Source: DASUPK01 sp963821705
GTDB lineage: Bacteria > Actinomycetota > Thermoleophilia > Solirubrobacterales > 70-9
Length of the DNA stretch: 64,000 nt
Assembly (NCBI GenBank): GCA_963821705.1
Contig: CAWGEV010000006.1
Location: forward strand, 248,001 to 312,000
Direction of reading: 5' to 3'
The notes beneath the pieces are model-generated. The model ran no database searches and was not told the origin of the DNA. It saw nothing but the letters and a program-made list of their open reading frames with translations. Both the position numbers and the translations under genes were made by a program. This document shows positions 41,296 to 49,333 of the stretch, piece by piece. Position 1 is the first letter of the stretch. Every line of letters begins with the position of its first letter.

Positions 41296-42222
41296 TCAAC
41301 CGCAGAGCTGGATGGCGTTGAGCGCCACGGGGATCCCGCTGCCGACCTTGACGGCCGTGATGTGCCACGACATACCGGTGCTTTGCTGATGGGAGTCGGT
41401 CGGGATCAGGTACTGCGAGGGGGTCGCGCCCGTCTCCGAGAATCCGCCTCCGCCCGGGATGAACCGGCCCTTGCGAGGGCAGCCCGGGTCGTAGGTATTG
41501 GCATTGGCCACGTATTGGTCGAGCGTCGCCACGCTCGACGGCTCGCCGGGGTTCGAGCGGCCGAGCGGCGGCTTGTTTCTCTTCGCGCAGTAGACGTAGC
41601 TGGTCACGCTGCTCGCCTGGCTCGAGAGCACCTGCGCCTGCCAGCCGTTCCTCCCGTTGGGCGTCGAGCCGATCACCGTGTTGGCCGCGCCACTCGCTGT
41701 GAACGGCGGTGGGGTCGAGAAGCCGCCAGAGACCGCCCTGCCGGAGCGGCAACGCGCCACCGCCGCCGGGCCGACCTGCGGCGTCGCGGGCGTGGTGACC
41801 GTCGCGCTGGCGCTCTTCGTCTTCGGCACGCTGTTCTGGCAGTAGAGGGAGACGGTGAGGTCGAGCCTGCCCCCGAGGTCCTGGGCCGAGACCCGCCACG
41901 AGCGCTGACCGACCTTCTGCGACTCGAAGACAACCCCGCTGCCGAAGGGCGTGATGAACGATCCCTGCCCCGGTGAGTACCCGGGCGTCCCCAGCGTCAT
42001 GCTGAAGCCGCCGCTGATCGCTCGCCACGGACCGAGGTCCGGTCGCGTCGTCTGCGGACACGAGACCGTCGCGGTTGCGATCGCCCCGACGCTCTCCGCG
42101 CTGGTGGAGGCATGCACCGCCTTCAGGCGCGGGTTCCCCTTCGGATGCGCGGCCTGGGCGGCTCCTGGGACGAGCCCCAACGCGATCAGGGAGACGAAGG
42201 TGATGGCAAGTGCTCGTCGCAT
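41296..42222 (-). CDS. Secreted protein with repeated GGFS modules
   Basis: This protein has 308 residues. ATG 42222 is chosen because GAGAAGA precedes it; GTG 42243 would add seven. Signal peptide: ALAITFVSLIALGLVPGAAQA. Three modules of about 85 residues each start with a Cys and a GGFS/GGGGFSETG motif (CPQTTRPDLGPWRAISGGFSM; CRSGRAVSGGFSTPPPF; CPRKGRFIPGGGGFSETG). Each continues to a W-containing strand (SWRVSAQDLGG, GWQAQVLSS, SWHITAVKVGSG) and a closing Cys (LYCQN, VYCAK, QLCG). This suggests one disulfide per module. Function unknown. Confidence 0.72.
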   Translation of the reverse strand: MRRALAITFVSLIALGLVPGAAQAAHPKGNPRLKAVHASTSAESVGAIATATVSCPQTTRPDLGPWRAISGGFSMTLGTPGYSPGQGSFITPFGSGVVFESQKVGQRSWRVSAQDLGGRLDLTVSLYCQNSVPKTKSASATVTTPATPQVGPAAVARCRSGRAVSGGFSTPPPFTASGAANTVIGSTPNGRNGWQAQVLSSQASSVTSYVYCAKRNKPPLGRSNPGEPSSVATLDQYVANANTYDPGCPRKGRFIPGGGGFSETGATPSQYLIPTDSHQQSTGMSWHITAVKVGSGIPVALNAIQLCG

Positions 42223-42308
42223 TCTTCTCGCTGCTGATAACACCGCCGCTCGCGTGGCGGAGCGGAACGGGGCCGTCGACGAACTCCGGGTTCAGGGGGA
42301 CGTTTTCG

Positions 42309-42818
42309 CTAGGCGTGCCCGATCATCGCGCCCGTGACGGCGACGATCACGCCGCCCATCGTCACCTGGACCAGGGAGCTCGACAGGGAGACGTCGAGGA
42401 ACCGCTTACGGATCCAGGCGATCGTGATGAGCTCGAACCCGACCGTGATCGAGGCGACGATCAGAGCCGTGTGCAGGTCGCTGATCAGGAATGGCAGGGC
42501 GTGGAAGCTGCCGCCGAAGAAGGTCGCGCCGCCGGTGATCACGCCGCGTGGCATGGAGCTCCCCCGCCCGGTGATGGTGCCGTCGTCCGACAGCGCCTCG
42601 GAGAGTCCCATGCTGATCCCGGCGCCCAGGGCCGCGGCCAGCCCGACGAAGAGCGCCGCATGCGAGCCGGCGAGGAACGCGGTGGCGAAGATCGGCGCCA
42701 GCGTCGAGACCGTGCCGTCGATCAGCCCGATCAGCGCGGGCTGGACCCGCTGGAGCATGAAGCGCTCCTCGTCCGCCGGGCTCATTCTGCCCGCCAGCCG
42801 TGCGACCAGTTCGCTCAT
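42309..42818 (-). CDS. VIT/CCC1-family membrane protein
   Basis: This protein has 169 residues. ATG 42818 (MSELVARL) is chosen; GTA/ATA-rich codons upstream look non-coding. Hydrophobic segments IGLIDGTVSTLAPIFATAFLAG, ALFVGLAAALGAGISMGLSEALSDDG, HALPFLISDLHTALIVASITVGFELITIAWI and VQVTMGGVIVAVTGAMIGHA match the vacuolar iron transporter fold. The first helix carries the conserved GLIDGTVST and the second the G-x-SMGLSEA motif. It probably exports or stores Fe2+/Mn2+. A DtxR/IdeR-like box and a Fur-family gene lie directly upstream. Confidence 0.83.
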   Translation of the reverse strand: MSELVARLAGRMSPADEERFMLQRVQPALIGLIDGTVSTLAPIFATAFLAGSHAALFVGLAAALGAGISMGLSEALSDDGTITGRGSSMPRGVITGGATFFGGSFHALPFLISDLHTALIVASITVGFELITIAWIRKRFLDVSLSSSLVQVTMGGVIVAVTGAMIGHA

Positions 42819-42839
42819 GCCAACATAATACAAGTCATT

Positions 42840-42858
42840 TAAGATAAGGTGTCCCTAA
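42840..42858. promoter_or_regulatory. DtxR/IdeR-like iron box between VIT and Fur-family genes
   Basis: TAAGATAAGGTGTCCCTAA agrees with the IdeR consensus TWAGGTWAGSCTWACCTWA at 15 of 19 positions by eye. It lies 21 bp upstream of the VIT-family ATG (42818, minus strand) and one base before the Fur-family ATG (42860, plus strand), so one bound regulator could control both. The AAGGTG inside it may also serve as ribosome binding site for the Fur-family gene. Confidence 0.5.
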
Positions 42859-42859
42859 G

Positions 42860-43399
42860 ATGTACGATCATGTAAGGGTGTCGAAGCCGAAGGCGAAGGA
42901 CAACCCGTGTTGTTCTGGTTGCCCCGACACCGCCATGGCCTCGAAGACGGACATCCAACTCCCGCCCCACGACGACGCCGAGCTCGCCGACCTGCTCCGC
43001 GAGCGCGGGCTGCGCGCTACCTCGCAGAGGGTGGTCATGCACCGCCTCCTCCGCGGTCGCGACCGGCACGTCAGTGCCGAGGAGCTGCTCTCAGAGGCGA
43101 GCGAGCGCCTGCCGGGCGTCTCCCTCCCCACCGTCTACGCGACGCTCGAGCTGTTCGAGGAGCTCGGGATCGTCCGGCGGGTGAACGGCGGCGGGGGCAC
43201 GCTTCTCTGGGACACCCGTGCCGACGCCCACCATCACATGATCTGCCGCAGCTGCGGCCGGATCGAGGACATGGAGACGCCGCTGGACCTGGAGCGCGCG
43301 CGGCGCTCGGCCGCGCGGTCGGGATTCGAGCCCGACCGCGCGGAGGTCGTCGTCAGCGGGCTCTGCGCCGACTGCGCCCGCGAAGCCGCCCGCCGCTAG
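42860..43399 (+). CDS. Fur-family metal-responsive repressor
   Basis: This protein has 179 residues from ATG 42860; GTG 42878 and ATG 42935 are alternatives. The N-terminal extension contains CCSGC. Core: ADLLRERGLRATSQRVVMHRLLRGRDRHVSAEELLSEASERLPGVSLPTVYATLELFEELGIVRRV is the winged helix. DTRADAHHHMICRSCGRIEDMETPLDL has the regulatory histidines and first CxxC; VVVSGLCADCAREAARR has the second CxxC for structural zinc. PerR, Zur or Fur specificity cannot be told. Its stop overlaps the convergent hydrolase stop. Confidence 0.9.
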   Translation: MYDHVRVSKPKAKDNPCCSGCPDTAMASKTDIQLPPHDDAELADLLRERGLRATSQRVVMHRLLRGRDRHVSAEELLSEASERLPGVSLPTVYATLELFEELGIVRRVNGGGGTLLWDTRADAHHHMICRSCGRIEDMETPLDLERARRSAARSGFEPDRAEVVVSGLCADCAREAARR

Positions 43400-44214
43400 C
43401 GCTTCCTCCGCGCGCCGGCAAGTACCACGCGCGCGACCAGGTCCGGGTCGTCCCAGGTGGGGACATGCCCGCAGCCCGGGAGCTCGACCTGCTGTACCCG
43501 CTTCGGCACGACGCTGTCCGGGAGCGCCCTGGTGCGGACCAGCGTGTCGTGCTCGGCCCAGGCGAGGGTGATCGGGACCTTGATCCCCTTCAGGTCCTCG
43601 ATGCGGCCGGCGCGCATCAGGGCGCTCGCCTCCGGGTAGGCCGGCGCCGTCACGTAGGCCTTCGCGATCGCCGCCGCCTCGCCGGGGCTGAGCCGCTCGG
43701 GGCGATGGATGAAGCGGCCGAGGGTACGGCGACGGCCACGAGCCGTCGACATGATCGGGCGGAGCATCGAGCCGACGGCGCGGCCGCCCCGCCTCGCCCT
43801 GGCGACCGTCCGGTTGGATGCCGCCGGCGAGCGCTTCCAGAAGCCGGCGGTGCAGAGGCCGACCGCCGCGCGTACCCCGCCCTGGCGGGCGCACTCGATT
43901 GCGACCCATCCCCCGAGGGAGATTCCCGCAATGGCGGGCTTCTCGTCGATGCCCAGCGCGTCGCAGAAGTCGAGGACCGCCGTCGCCAGGTTGGCCGCGC
44001 GCGGCTGGATCCCCTCCGGCAGGGACGGCGAGTCGCCGAAACCGGGCATGTCGATGGCGATCACCTCGTGCTCCGCGGCGAGGAGATCCATCACCGGGGA
44101 CCATTGGACGAGCGAGCCGCCGAGTGAGTGAAGGAGCAGCAGCGGCTCCCCCTGGCCCTGCCGCAGGTGGTTCAGGTAGACCGCCCCCACCGCCGAGCGG
44201 ACGGCGTCCGTCAT
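43396..44214 (-). CDS. Alpha/beta hydrolase
   Basis: This protein has 272 residues. ATG 44214 overlaps the GNAT gene stop by 4 bp, so the two are coupled. EPLLLLHSLGGSLVQWSPVMDLLAAEHEVIAIDMPGFGDSPSLPEG contains the oxyanion HSLGG and the MPGFGDS loop. PAIAGISLGGWVAIECARQGG has the nucleophile Ser, PITLAWAEHDTLVRTR the acidic residue and LPGCGHVPTWDDP the His. All triad residues are present. Substrate unknown. The 3' end overlaps the convergent Fur-family stop by 4 bp. Confidence 0.9.
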   Translation of the reverse strand: MTDAVRSAVGAVYLNHLRQGQGEPLLLLHSLGGSLVQWSPVMDLLAAEHEVIAIDMPGFGDSPSLPEGIQPRAANLATAVLDFCDALGIDEKPAIAGISLGGWVAIECARQGGVRAAVGLCTAGFWKRSPAASNRTVARARRGGRAVGSMLRPIMSTARGRRRTLGRFIHRPERLSPGEAAAIAKAYVTAPAYPEASALMRAGRIEDLKGIKVPITLAWAEHDTLVRTRALPDSVVPKRVQQVELPGCGHVPTWDDPDLVARVVLAGARRKR

Positions 44215-44699
44215 AGCTTCAGGAAGAACTCCACGTAGGTGCCGGATTCGGCCCCGGTCCGGTTGTAGACCTTCTGGGCGCGGTGATTGTCGGGGGCGGT
44301 GAGCCAAGCCATCCCGCCCATTCCCTTCTCGCGGCAGAGATCGGCGCAGATCTCGATCAGGGCGTCCGCCGTCCCGGTGCCCCGGGCCTCGGGATCGACG
44401 AAGAGGTCCTCCAGGTACCCGACCCTGGCGCCGTTCAGCATCGACCACTTCCAGTCGAGCGTCGCGAAGCCGATCGCCTTGCCGTCCTGGCGGGCGATGA
44501 AGACGGCGCCCTGTGAGGGCTCGTTGATCAGGGTCCGCGCCATCGTCATCACACCCTCGTCCGTGGGCGAGGACTCGTAGAAGTCGCAGTAGGCGCGCAT
44601 CATTGGCAGGAGCTCATCGAGCTCCTCCTCCTTGGCGAGGCGGATCTCGACCCCCTCCGCGAGCTTGCGCGGACCTTCGGCTGCCGGCTCCTTCGCCAT
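44211..44699 (-). CDS. GNAT-family N-acetyltransferase
   Basis: This protein has 162 residues. EIRLAKEEELDELLPMMRAYCDFYESSPTDEGVM opens a GNAT domain. The acetyl-CoA site is LEDLFVDPEARGTGTADALIEICADLCREKGMGGMAWLTAPDNHRAQKVYNRTGAESG, where R-G-T-G-T-A replaces the usual R/Q-x-x-G-x-G/A and ends with the KVYNRTGA strand. Substrate unknown. It is the first gene of a two-gene unit with the alpha/beta hydrolase. Confidence 0.9.
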   Translation of the reverse strand: MAKEPAAEGPRKLAEGVEIRLAKEEELDELLPMMRAYCDFYESSPTDEGVMTMARTLINEPSQGAVFIARQDGKAIGFATLDWKWSMLNGARVGYLEDLFVDPEARGTGTADALIEICADLCREKGMGGMAWLTAPDNHRAQKVYNRTGAESGTYVEFFLKL

Positions 44700-44896
44700 C
44701 CGGGCCGATACTAGGCCGTCGCTGTGTCCGCCCGGTGGCTCAGCGCGGTGGCCGCGGTTTGGGGCATTGCAGTGTGCGGCGGTGTCTTGGTCCCGGCGAG
44801 CGTGAGGACCCTGAACGCGATATGGGCCCAGGCCGGACTTCTACCGCCAGGGCGACCATCGGCGACACGGCACCCAAGGCAATGACTCAGGCAGTT

Positions 44897-44931
44897 GGCG
44901 CCTTTATCACCGTATGGGTGAGTAAGGCGCC
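44897..44931. promoter_or_regulatory. Hairpin upstream of AI-2E-family gene
   Basis: The 44700-44990 gap holds no convincing gene. Within it, GGCGCCTTTATCACC (44897-44911) and GGTGAGTAAGGCGCC (44917-44931) form a near-perfect inverted repeat (13 of 15 pairs) around a 5-base loop. It lies 60 bp before the start of the AI-2E-family gene. It could be an operator or an RNA leader hairpin. Confidence 0.4.
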
Positions 44932-44990
44932 AGGTCCCGGGATTTGGTGCCCAGGAAGCGCCCGTCCGGCCCCGAATAAAGGGGGTCGGC

Positions 44991-46083
44991 ATGCCAACAA
45001 TCGACTCTCCAGCGCGCGCGATCGCGCGCTACGTGCTCGTCGTGGTGGGCGTCTTTCTCGTCCTCTACGTCATCTACCTGCTGCGCAAGCCGATCAGCTG
45101 GCTGATCATCGCCGCCTTCCTGGCCGTGGCCCTGGCCGGGCCGGTCAACTTCTTTCAGCGGTACATGAAGCGCGGGCTCGCGATCGCGCTCGTCTACGTC
45201 GGGATGCTGATGATCCCGATCGGCCTGGGCGCTGTGCTCGTCCCGCCGATCGTCAACCAGGTCAGCGACGTCGCGACCAACGCCCCGCGGTACGTGCACG
45301 ACGTCGAGGACTACGTGAACAAGAACCAGACGCTCCACAACCTCGACAACAAGTTCCACATCGTCGAGAAGCTGAAGAGCGAGGCCGACAAACTGCCGAG
45401 CAAGGCCGGCGACGCCGCCGGGCTCCTGCGCGACATCGGCTTCGGGTTGGTCAGCTCGATCTTCGCGGGCCTGTCGATCTTCGTCCTCAGCATCTTCATG
45501 GTCGCCGCCGGGCCGAGGTGGATCGACAGCTTCATAGAGATGCAGAGACCGGAGCATGCCGAGCGCATCGAGCGCACCCTGCGCCGAATCGCCAACGCCG
45601 TCGGCAACTACGTCGGCGGGGCCCTGCTGCAGGGCGACGATCGCCGGGTTCTCCGCCTTCATCGTCCTCACCATCCTCGGGGTCCCGTTCGCCGGGCCGC
45701 TCGCCGTGCTCATCTTCGTCTTCGACCTGATCCCGGTGGTCGGCGCCACGCTGGCGGCGATCCTGGTCGCGATCGTGACCGCGTTCGTCGACTTCCCGAT
45801 CGCGCTGATCGTCTGGGTGATCTTCGCGGTCGTCTACCAGCAGGTCGAGAACTACCTGATCCAGCCTCAGATCCAGAAGCGCGCGACCAAGGTGGAGGCC
45901 TTCGTGGTGCTGGTGGCCGTGCTCTTCGGAAGCACGCTGTTCGGCATCCTCGGAGCGATCCTCGCCATACCGGTGGCGGCGTCGATCCAGATCGCGATCC
46001 ACGAGTATCGCCAGTACCGCCGCGAGATCGCCGGTGCGGAGGAGGAGGCCGGCGGCCCCACCCCCGCTCCAGAAGTCACCTAG
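44991..46083 (+). pseudogene. AI-2E family (PerM/TqsA-like) permease, one frameshift
   Basis: ATG 44991 begins MPTIDSPARAIARYVLVVVGVFLVLYVIYLLRKPISWLIIAAFLAVALAGPVNFFQRY, the usual start of AI-2E family membrane proteins. The frame breaks at about 45633, where CAGGGCG has one G too many, and continues as ATIAGFSAFIVLTILGVPFAGPLAVLIFVFDLIPVVGATLAAILVAIVTAFVDFP, then VYQQVENYLIQPQIQKRATKVEAFVVLVAVLFGSTLFGILGAILAIPVAA. Removing one base gives a complete 363-residue protein. The family includes signal exporters and Na+/H+ antiporters. An error in the sequence is likely. Confidence 0.85.
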
Positions 46084-46608
46084 CTCGGCGCCCGCCTTGC
46101 CGGCCAGCGCGTCCGCGACCTCCGCCTCGGAGACGTTCGCGACGGCGCGCTTCAGGATGTCACGCAGCTCCCGCTGATCCTGCTGCGAGAGGCAGGCGAT
46201 CGGCGGCGGGGGCTCCGCCATCCGCTTGGTGATCTCGACCCGCATCCGCTCCCCCTCCTTGGTGAGGACGATCAGCTTGACGCGCCGATCCCCCTCGGCG
46301 GCCTCCCTGCGGACCAGTCCGCGCTCCTCGAGCCGGTCGACGATCCCGGTGACGTTCGAGTTGTCGCAGAAGAGCGCCCGTGCGAGCTCGCTCATCTTCC
46401 GCGGCCCGACGCCGAGCATCCGCAGCGCGATCATCTGCTGGGGGGCGAGCTCGAACTCCTGCGCCATCGCGAAGAGGCGCTGCTTGTTCGTGACCATCAG
46501 CCAGTGCATCAGGCTCCACGCCTCGCTGCCCGGGTCGGTGCGACCGATCTCCCCCGCGAGCCATGAGAGACCGGGACCGCCCTTTCTCGCTGTGGCCTTC
46601 CGCTTCAT
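45532..46608 (-). CDS. MarR-family regulator with doubtful read-through tail
   Basis: ATG 46608 follows GAGAGAAGC. Residues 1-170 are a MarR protein: SEAWSLMHWLMVTNKQRLFAMAQEFELAPQQMIALRMLG, MSELARALFCDNSNVTGIVDRLEERGLVRREAAEGDRRVKLIVLTKEGERMRVEITKRM. The domain ends near 46090, but no stop follows in this frame. It runs on for another 180 Asp/Arg-rich codons antisense to the AI-2E gene. A TAG lies one base out of frame at 46080-46082, so a single-base error probably hides the true stop. It is divergent from the ABC exporter operon it likely controls. Confidence 0.75.
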   Translation of the reverse strand: MKRKATARKGGPGLSWLAGEIGRTDPGSEAWSLMHWLMVTNKQRLFAMAQEFELAPQQMIALRMLGVGPRKMSELARALFCDNSNVTGIVDRLEERGLVRREAAEGDRRVKLIVLTKEGERMRVEITKRMAEPPPPIACLSQQDQRELRDILKRAVANVSEAEVADALAGKAGAELGDFWSGGGAAGLLLRTGDLAAVLAILVDRDLDRRRHRYGEDRSEDAEQRASEEHGHQHHEGLHLGRALLDLRLDQVVLDLLVDDREDHPDDQRDREVDERGHDRDQDRRQRGADHRDQVEDEDEHGERPGERDPEDGEDDEGGEPGDRRPAAGPRRRSCRRRWRFGAGCARCARHAPVSASL

Positions 46609-46640
46609 GCTTCTCTCATGATACTCGCGGGCATAGACAT

Positions 46641-46668
46641 TTGCAAGGTTCAACTATCAATGTATACT
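46641..46668 (+). promoter_or_regulatory. Sigma-70-type promoter of the ABC exporter operon
   Basis: TTGCAA (46641-46646) and TATACT (46663-46668) are separated by 16 bp, 45 bp upstream of the ABC ATPase ATG (46714) and just past the divergent MarR start (46608). This short AT-rich stretch stands out in GC-rich DNA. A MarR dimer bound here would block both directions. Confidence 0.6.
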
Positions 46669-46713
46669 GCCGTCCAACTTCGCAAGCTATTCGAACCCGG
46701 AGGGGGAATCCGG

Positions 46714-47745
46714 ATGCCGAGCAGGAACGGAGTCCAGTCGCAGAATGGGATCGAGGTCAACGGCCTGGTCCGCGAGTTCAAGGGCGGCGTGCGCGCCGTC
46801 GACGGAATCGACCTCGAGGTCCGGCCCGGCGAGATCTACGGGTTCCTCGGTCCGAACGGCGCCGGCAAGTCGACCACGGTCCACATGCTGACCACCCTCC
46901 TCCCTCCCACCGCCGGCAGCGCCCGGGTAGCCGGCTACGACGTCGTCAAGGAGGGCGCGGCCGTCCGTGACTCGATCGGCGCCGCCCTCCAGGAGGCGGC
47001 GCTCGACCCGAACCTCACCGCGCGCGAGCACATGCGGCTCCAGGGCGCCCTTCACGGGATGTCCAAGGCCGACCGCACCAAGCGGGGCAACCAGCTGATC
47101 GAGCGGGTCGGGCTCTCCGACGCGGCCGACCGCAAGGTGGGCGGCTACTCCGGCGGCATGAAGCGCCGGCTCGACCTGGCGCTGGCGCTGCTGCACGGCC
47201 CCCGGGTCCTCTTCCTCGACGAGCCGACCACCGGCCTGGACATCCAGAGCCGGACCGCGCTCTGGGACGAGGTCGCCCATCTCTCCCGCGACGAGGGCGT
47301 GACCATCTTCCTCACCACCCAGTACCTCGAGGAGGCGGACCAGCTCGCCGACCACCTCGGGATCATCGACCACGGCAAGCTAGTGGCCGAGGGCACTCCG
47401 GCCGCGCTCAAGGCCGAGGTCGGTCGTCCCACCGTCGCGGCGGTCCCGCAGGACGCCTCCGAGCGCGAGCGGCTCGCCGCGGTGCTCGCCCGCTTCGGCG
47501 AGCTTGTGCCCGGCACCCCGAGCGGCGCCGCCGTACGGCTGAAGGACGGCCCGGAGGAGCTCGCGGACATCATCCGCGCCCTCGACGCCGAGGGCATCCG
47601 CATCGCGAACATCGAACTGCACGCCGCCAGCCTCAACGACGTCTTCCTCGCCAAGACCGGCCGCTCCCTCGAGGGCGCCGGCGCCGAGGAGCCGGAGGCC
47701 GGGACCGGCGAGCACGAGGTCGCGCTCGAGGGATCGCCCGCCTGA
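46714..47745 (+). CDS. ABC transporter ATP-binding protein, DrrA-like
   Basis: This protein has 343 residues. ATG 46714 follows GGAGGGGG. Walker A GPNGAGKST is at 46-54, then QEAALDPNLTAREHMRLQGALHGM, the signature YSGGMKRRLDLALAL, Walker B RVLFLDEPTTGLD and the H-loop region TIFLTTQYLEEADQLAD. The C-terminal domain (VPQDASERERLAAVLARFGE, IELHAASLNDVFLAKTGRSLEG) is typical of the daunorubicin-resistance/antibiotic export group. It pairs with the two permeases downstream, with which it overlaps (TGATG). Confidence 0.94.
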   Translation: MPSRNGVQSQNGIEVNGLVREFKGGVRAVDGIDLEVRPGEIYGFLGPNGAGKSTTVHMLTTLLPPTAGSARVAGYDVVKEGAAVRDSIGAALQEAALDPNLTAREHMRLQGALHGMSKADRTKRGNQLIERVGLSDAADRKVGGYSGGMKRRLDLALALLHGPRVLFLDEPTTGLDIQSRTALWDEVAHLSRDEGVTIFLTTQYLEEADQLADHLGIIDHGKLVAEGTPAALKAEVGRPTVAAVPQDASERERLAAVLARFGELVPGTPSGAAVRLKDGPEELADIIRALDAEGIRIANIELHAASLNDVFLAKTGRSLEGAGAEEPEAGTGEHEVALEGSPA

Positions 47746-48566
47746 TGGAGGCCGCCGCGGTAGACGCACCGATCGCGCCGGGCACGTTCCGGCCGTCGAT
47801 CTGGACGCAGGCCCCGGAGCTGGCCCGTCGTTCGATCATGCGGACGGTTCGCCAGCCGGCTTCGATCATCCCGGCGACCACCTTTCCGCTGATCCTGCTC
47901 GCGATCAACTCGGTCGGGCTCAAGTCGGCCACCTCCCTCCCGGGCTTCCCGACCAACTCCTACGTCACCTTCGCCCTCGCCTTCGCCTTCATCCAGGCGG
48001 GCGTCTTCGCCGTGATCGGCACGGGCCAGAACCTCGCCGAGGACAACCAGGGCGGCTTCTTCAACCGGCTTCAGCTGACGCCGATCCACCCCGCGGCCCT
48101 CGTCGCGGGGCAGCTCGCCGGCACCCTGGCCCTCGGTCTCTTCCAGGCCGCGACCTACATCTCGGTGGGCCTGCTCGCGGGGGCGCACATCGAGGCCGGT
48201 TTCGCCGGGGCGGTCGTGATGGTCGTCCTCTCCGTCGCCATCTGCCTCGCCTTCGGCTCGATCGGGCTCGCCGTCGGTATGCGGGTCGACGCGCCCGAGA
48301 AGGTGCAGAGCATCTTCCCCCTGATCTTCGTCTTCCTCTTCCTCAGCTCGATGAGCATGCCGAGGAACCTGATCCAGACGGACTGGTTCCGCGAGATCGC
48401 GACCTACAACCCGGTCAGCTACATGGTCGAGGGACTGCGCAGCCTGCTGATCACCGGCTGGGACCCTGAGGCGCTGGCCCTCGGGTTCGGCTGCGCCCTC
48501 GGGATCCTCGCGATCGGCCTGATCTTCGCCTCGCTCGGACTCAAGGAGAGGATGGCCCGGACATGA
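47745..48566 (+). CDS. ABC-2 type permease
   Basis: This protein has 273 residues and six hydrophobic segments, starting PASIIPATTFPLILLAINSVGL. TNSYVTFALAFAFIQAGVFAVIGTGQNLAEDNQGGFFNRLQLTPIHPAALVAGQLAGTLALGLFQ includes the ABC-2 family coupling region (GFFNRLQLTPI). VVMVVLSVAICLAFGSIGLAVG and VQSIFPLIFVFLFLSSMSMPRNLIQTDWFREIATYNPVSYMVEGLRSL follow, typical of DrrB-like exporters. Start overlaps the ATPase stop by 1 base, and the stop overlaps the next permease by 4 bp. Confidence 0.9.
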   Translation: MEAAAVDAPIAPGTFRPSIWTQAPELARRSIMRTVRQPASIIPATTFPLILLAINSVGLKSATSLPGFPTNSYVTFALAFAFIQAGVFAVIGTGQNLAEDNQGGFFNRLQLTPIHPAALVAGQLAGTLALGLFQAATYISVGLLAGAHIEAGFAGAVVMVVLSVAICLAFGSIGLAVGMRVDAPEKVQSIFPLIFVFLFLSSMSMPRNLIQTDWFREIATYNPVSYMVEGLRSLLITGWDPEALALGFGCALGILAIGLIFASLGLKERMART

Positions 48567-49333
48567 GGCGCTACTTCTCGATCGCCGGCGGGCTCGCCTG
48601 GCGCCTGCTCCACTCGCTGGTCTCGAACCCGCTGCTGTTCCTGCCGCCCATGCTGATGCCGATCTTCTTCTTCACCGCGTTCGCCGGCGGCCTCTCGGCG
48701 ATCAGCAAGGTGCCCGGCTTCGACTACGGGCCCGGATACACGTCGTTCATCTTCGCCTTCGTCCTCTGCCAGAGCGCGGCGTTCGGCGGCGTCTTCAGCG
48801 GCTTCTCGATCGCGGCGGACTTCCAGTTCGGCTTCGGCCGGCGCCTGTTGCTGGCCACCCCGCACCGCACCGCGCTGGTGCTCGGCTACGGCGTCGTCGC
48901 GATGATCCGCGCGGCCGTGACGCTCACCGCGGTGACCCTGATCGGCCTGGCCGTCGGGATGAACGTCGACGGCGGCGGGCTCGACCTGTTCGGGATGTAC
49001 GCGCTCGCAGCGATCATCAACGTCACCGGGCTGCTGTTCGCGGCGGGGGTCGCGCTCCGCTTCCGCAGCCTGCAGGCGACCCCGCTGATGCAGGTGCCGG
49101 TCTTCCTCTTCCTCTTCCTCGCCCCGGTGTACGTGCCGCGGCACCTGCTCGGGGGCTGGGTCCACGCAGTCGCGCCCTTCAACCCGGCGACGCATGTGAT
49201 GGAGACCGCACGCGATCTGATCGCCGGCCAGGGAGCCCATTACCTCGCGACGCTCGGGATCATCGTCGCGCTTCTCGCCGTGGTCTTCGTCTTCATGATG
49301 CGCGGGCTGCGCCAGGCCGAGGCCGCGGGCTAG
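48563..49333 (+). CDS. ABC-2 type permease
   Basis: This protein has 256 residues and is the second permease of the operon, suggesting a heterodimeric channel. Segments: LLFLPPMLMPIFFFTAFAGGLSAI, YTSFIFAFVLCQSAAFGGVFSGFSIAADFQFGFGRRLLLATPHRTALVLGYGVVAMIRAAVTLTAVTLIGLAVG and VPVFLFLFLAPVYVPRHLLGGWVHAVAPFNPATHVMETARDLI. The GFGRRLLLATPHR loop is the expected ATPase-contact region. Substrate is unknown; drug or lipid export is inferred from the ATPase type. The 3' end overlaps the convergent DUF393 gene by 4 bp. Confidence 0.9.
   Translation: MRRYFSIAGGLAWRLLHSLVSNPLLFLPPMLMPIFFFTAFAGGLSAISKVPGFDYGPGYTSFIFAFVLCQSAAFGGVFSGFSIAADFQFGFGRRLLLATPHRTALVLGYGVVAMIRAAVTLTAVTLIGLAVGMNVDGGGLDLFGMYALAAIINVTGLLFAAGVALRFRSLQATPLMQVPVFLFLFLAPVYVPRHLLGGWVHAVAPFNPATHVMETARDLIAGQGAHYLATLGIIVALLAVVFVFMMRGLRQAEAAG

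Noticed and set aside
39683..42061. Longer carboxyltransferase starting near 42061
   Set aside because: The extra 274 codons overlap the secreted GGFS-repeat gene on the same strand and have no domain; ATG 41239 gives a normal length.
44711..44992. 93-codon minus-strand frame filling the gap before the AI-2E-family gene
   Set aside because: It has no ribosome binding site, no recognisable domain and unlike-protein composition; the gap is better read as regulatory.
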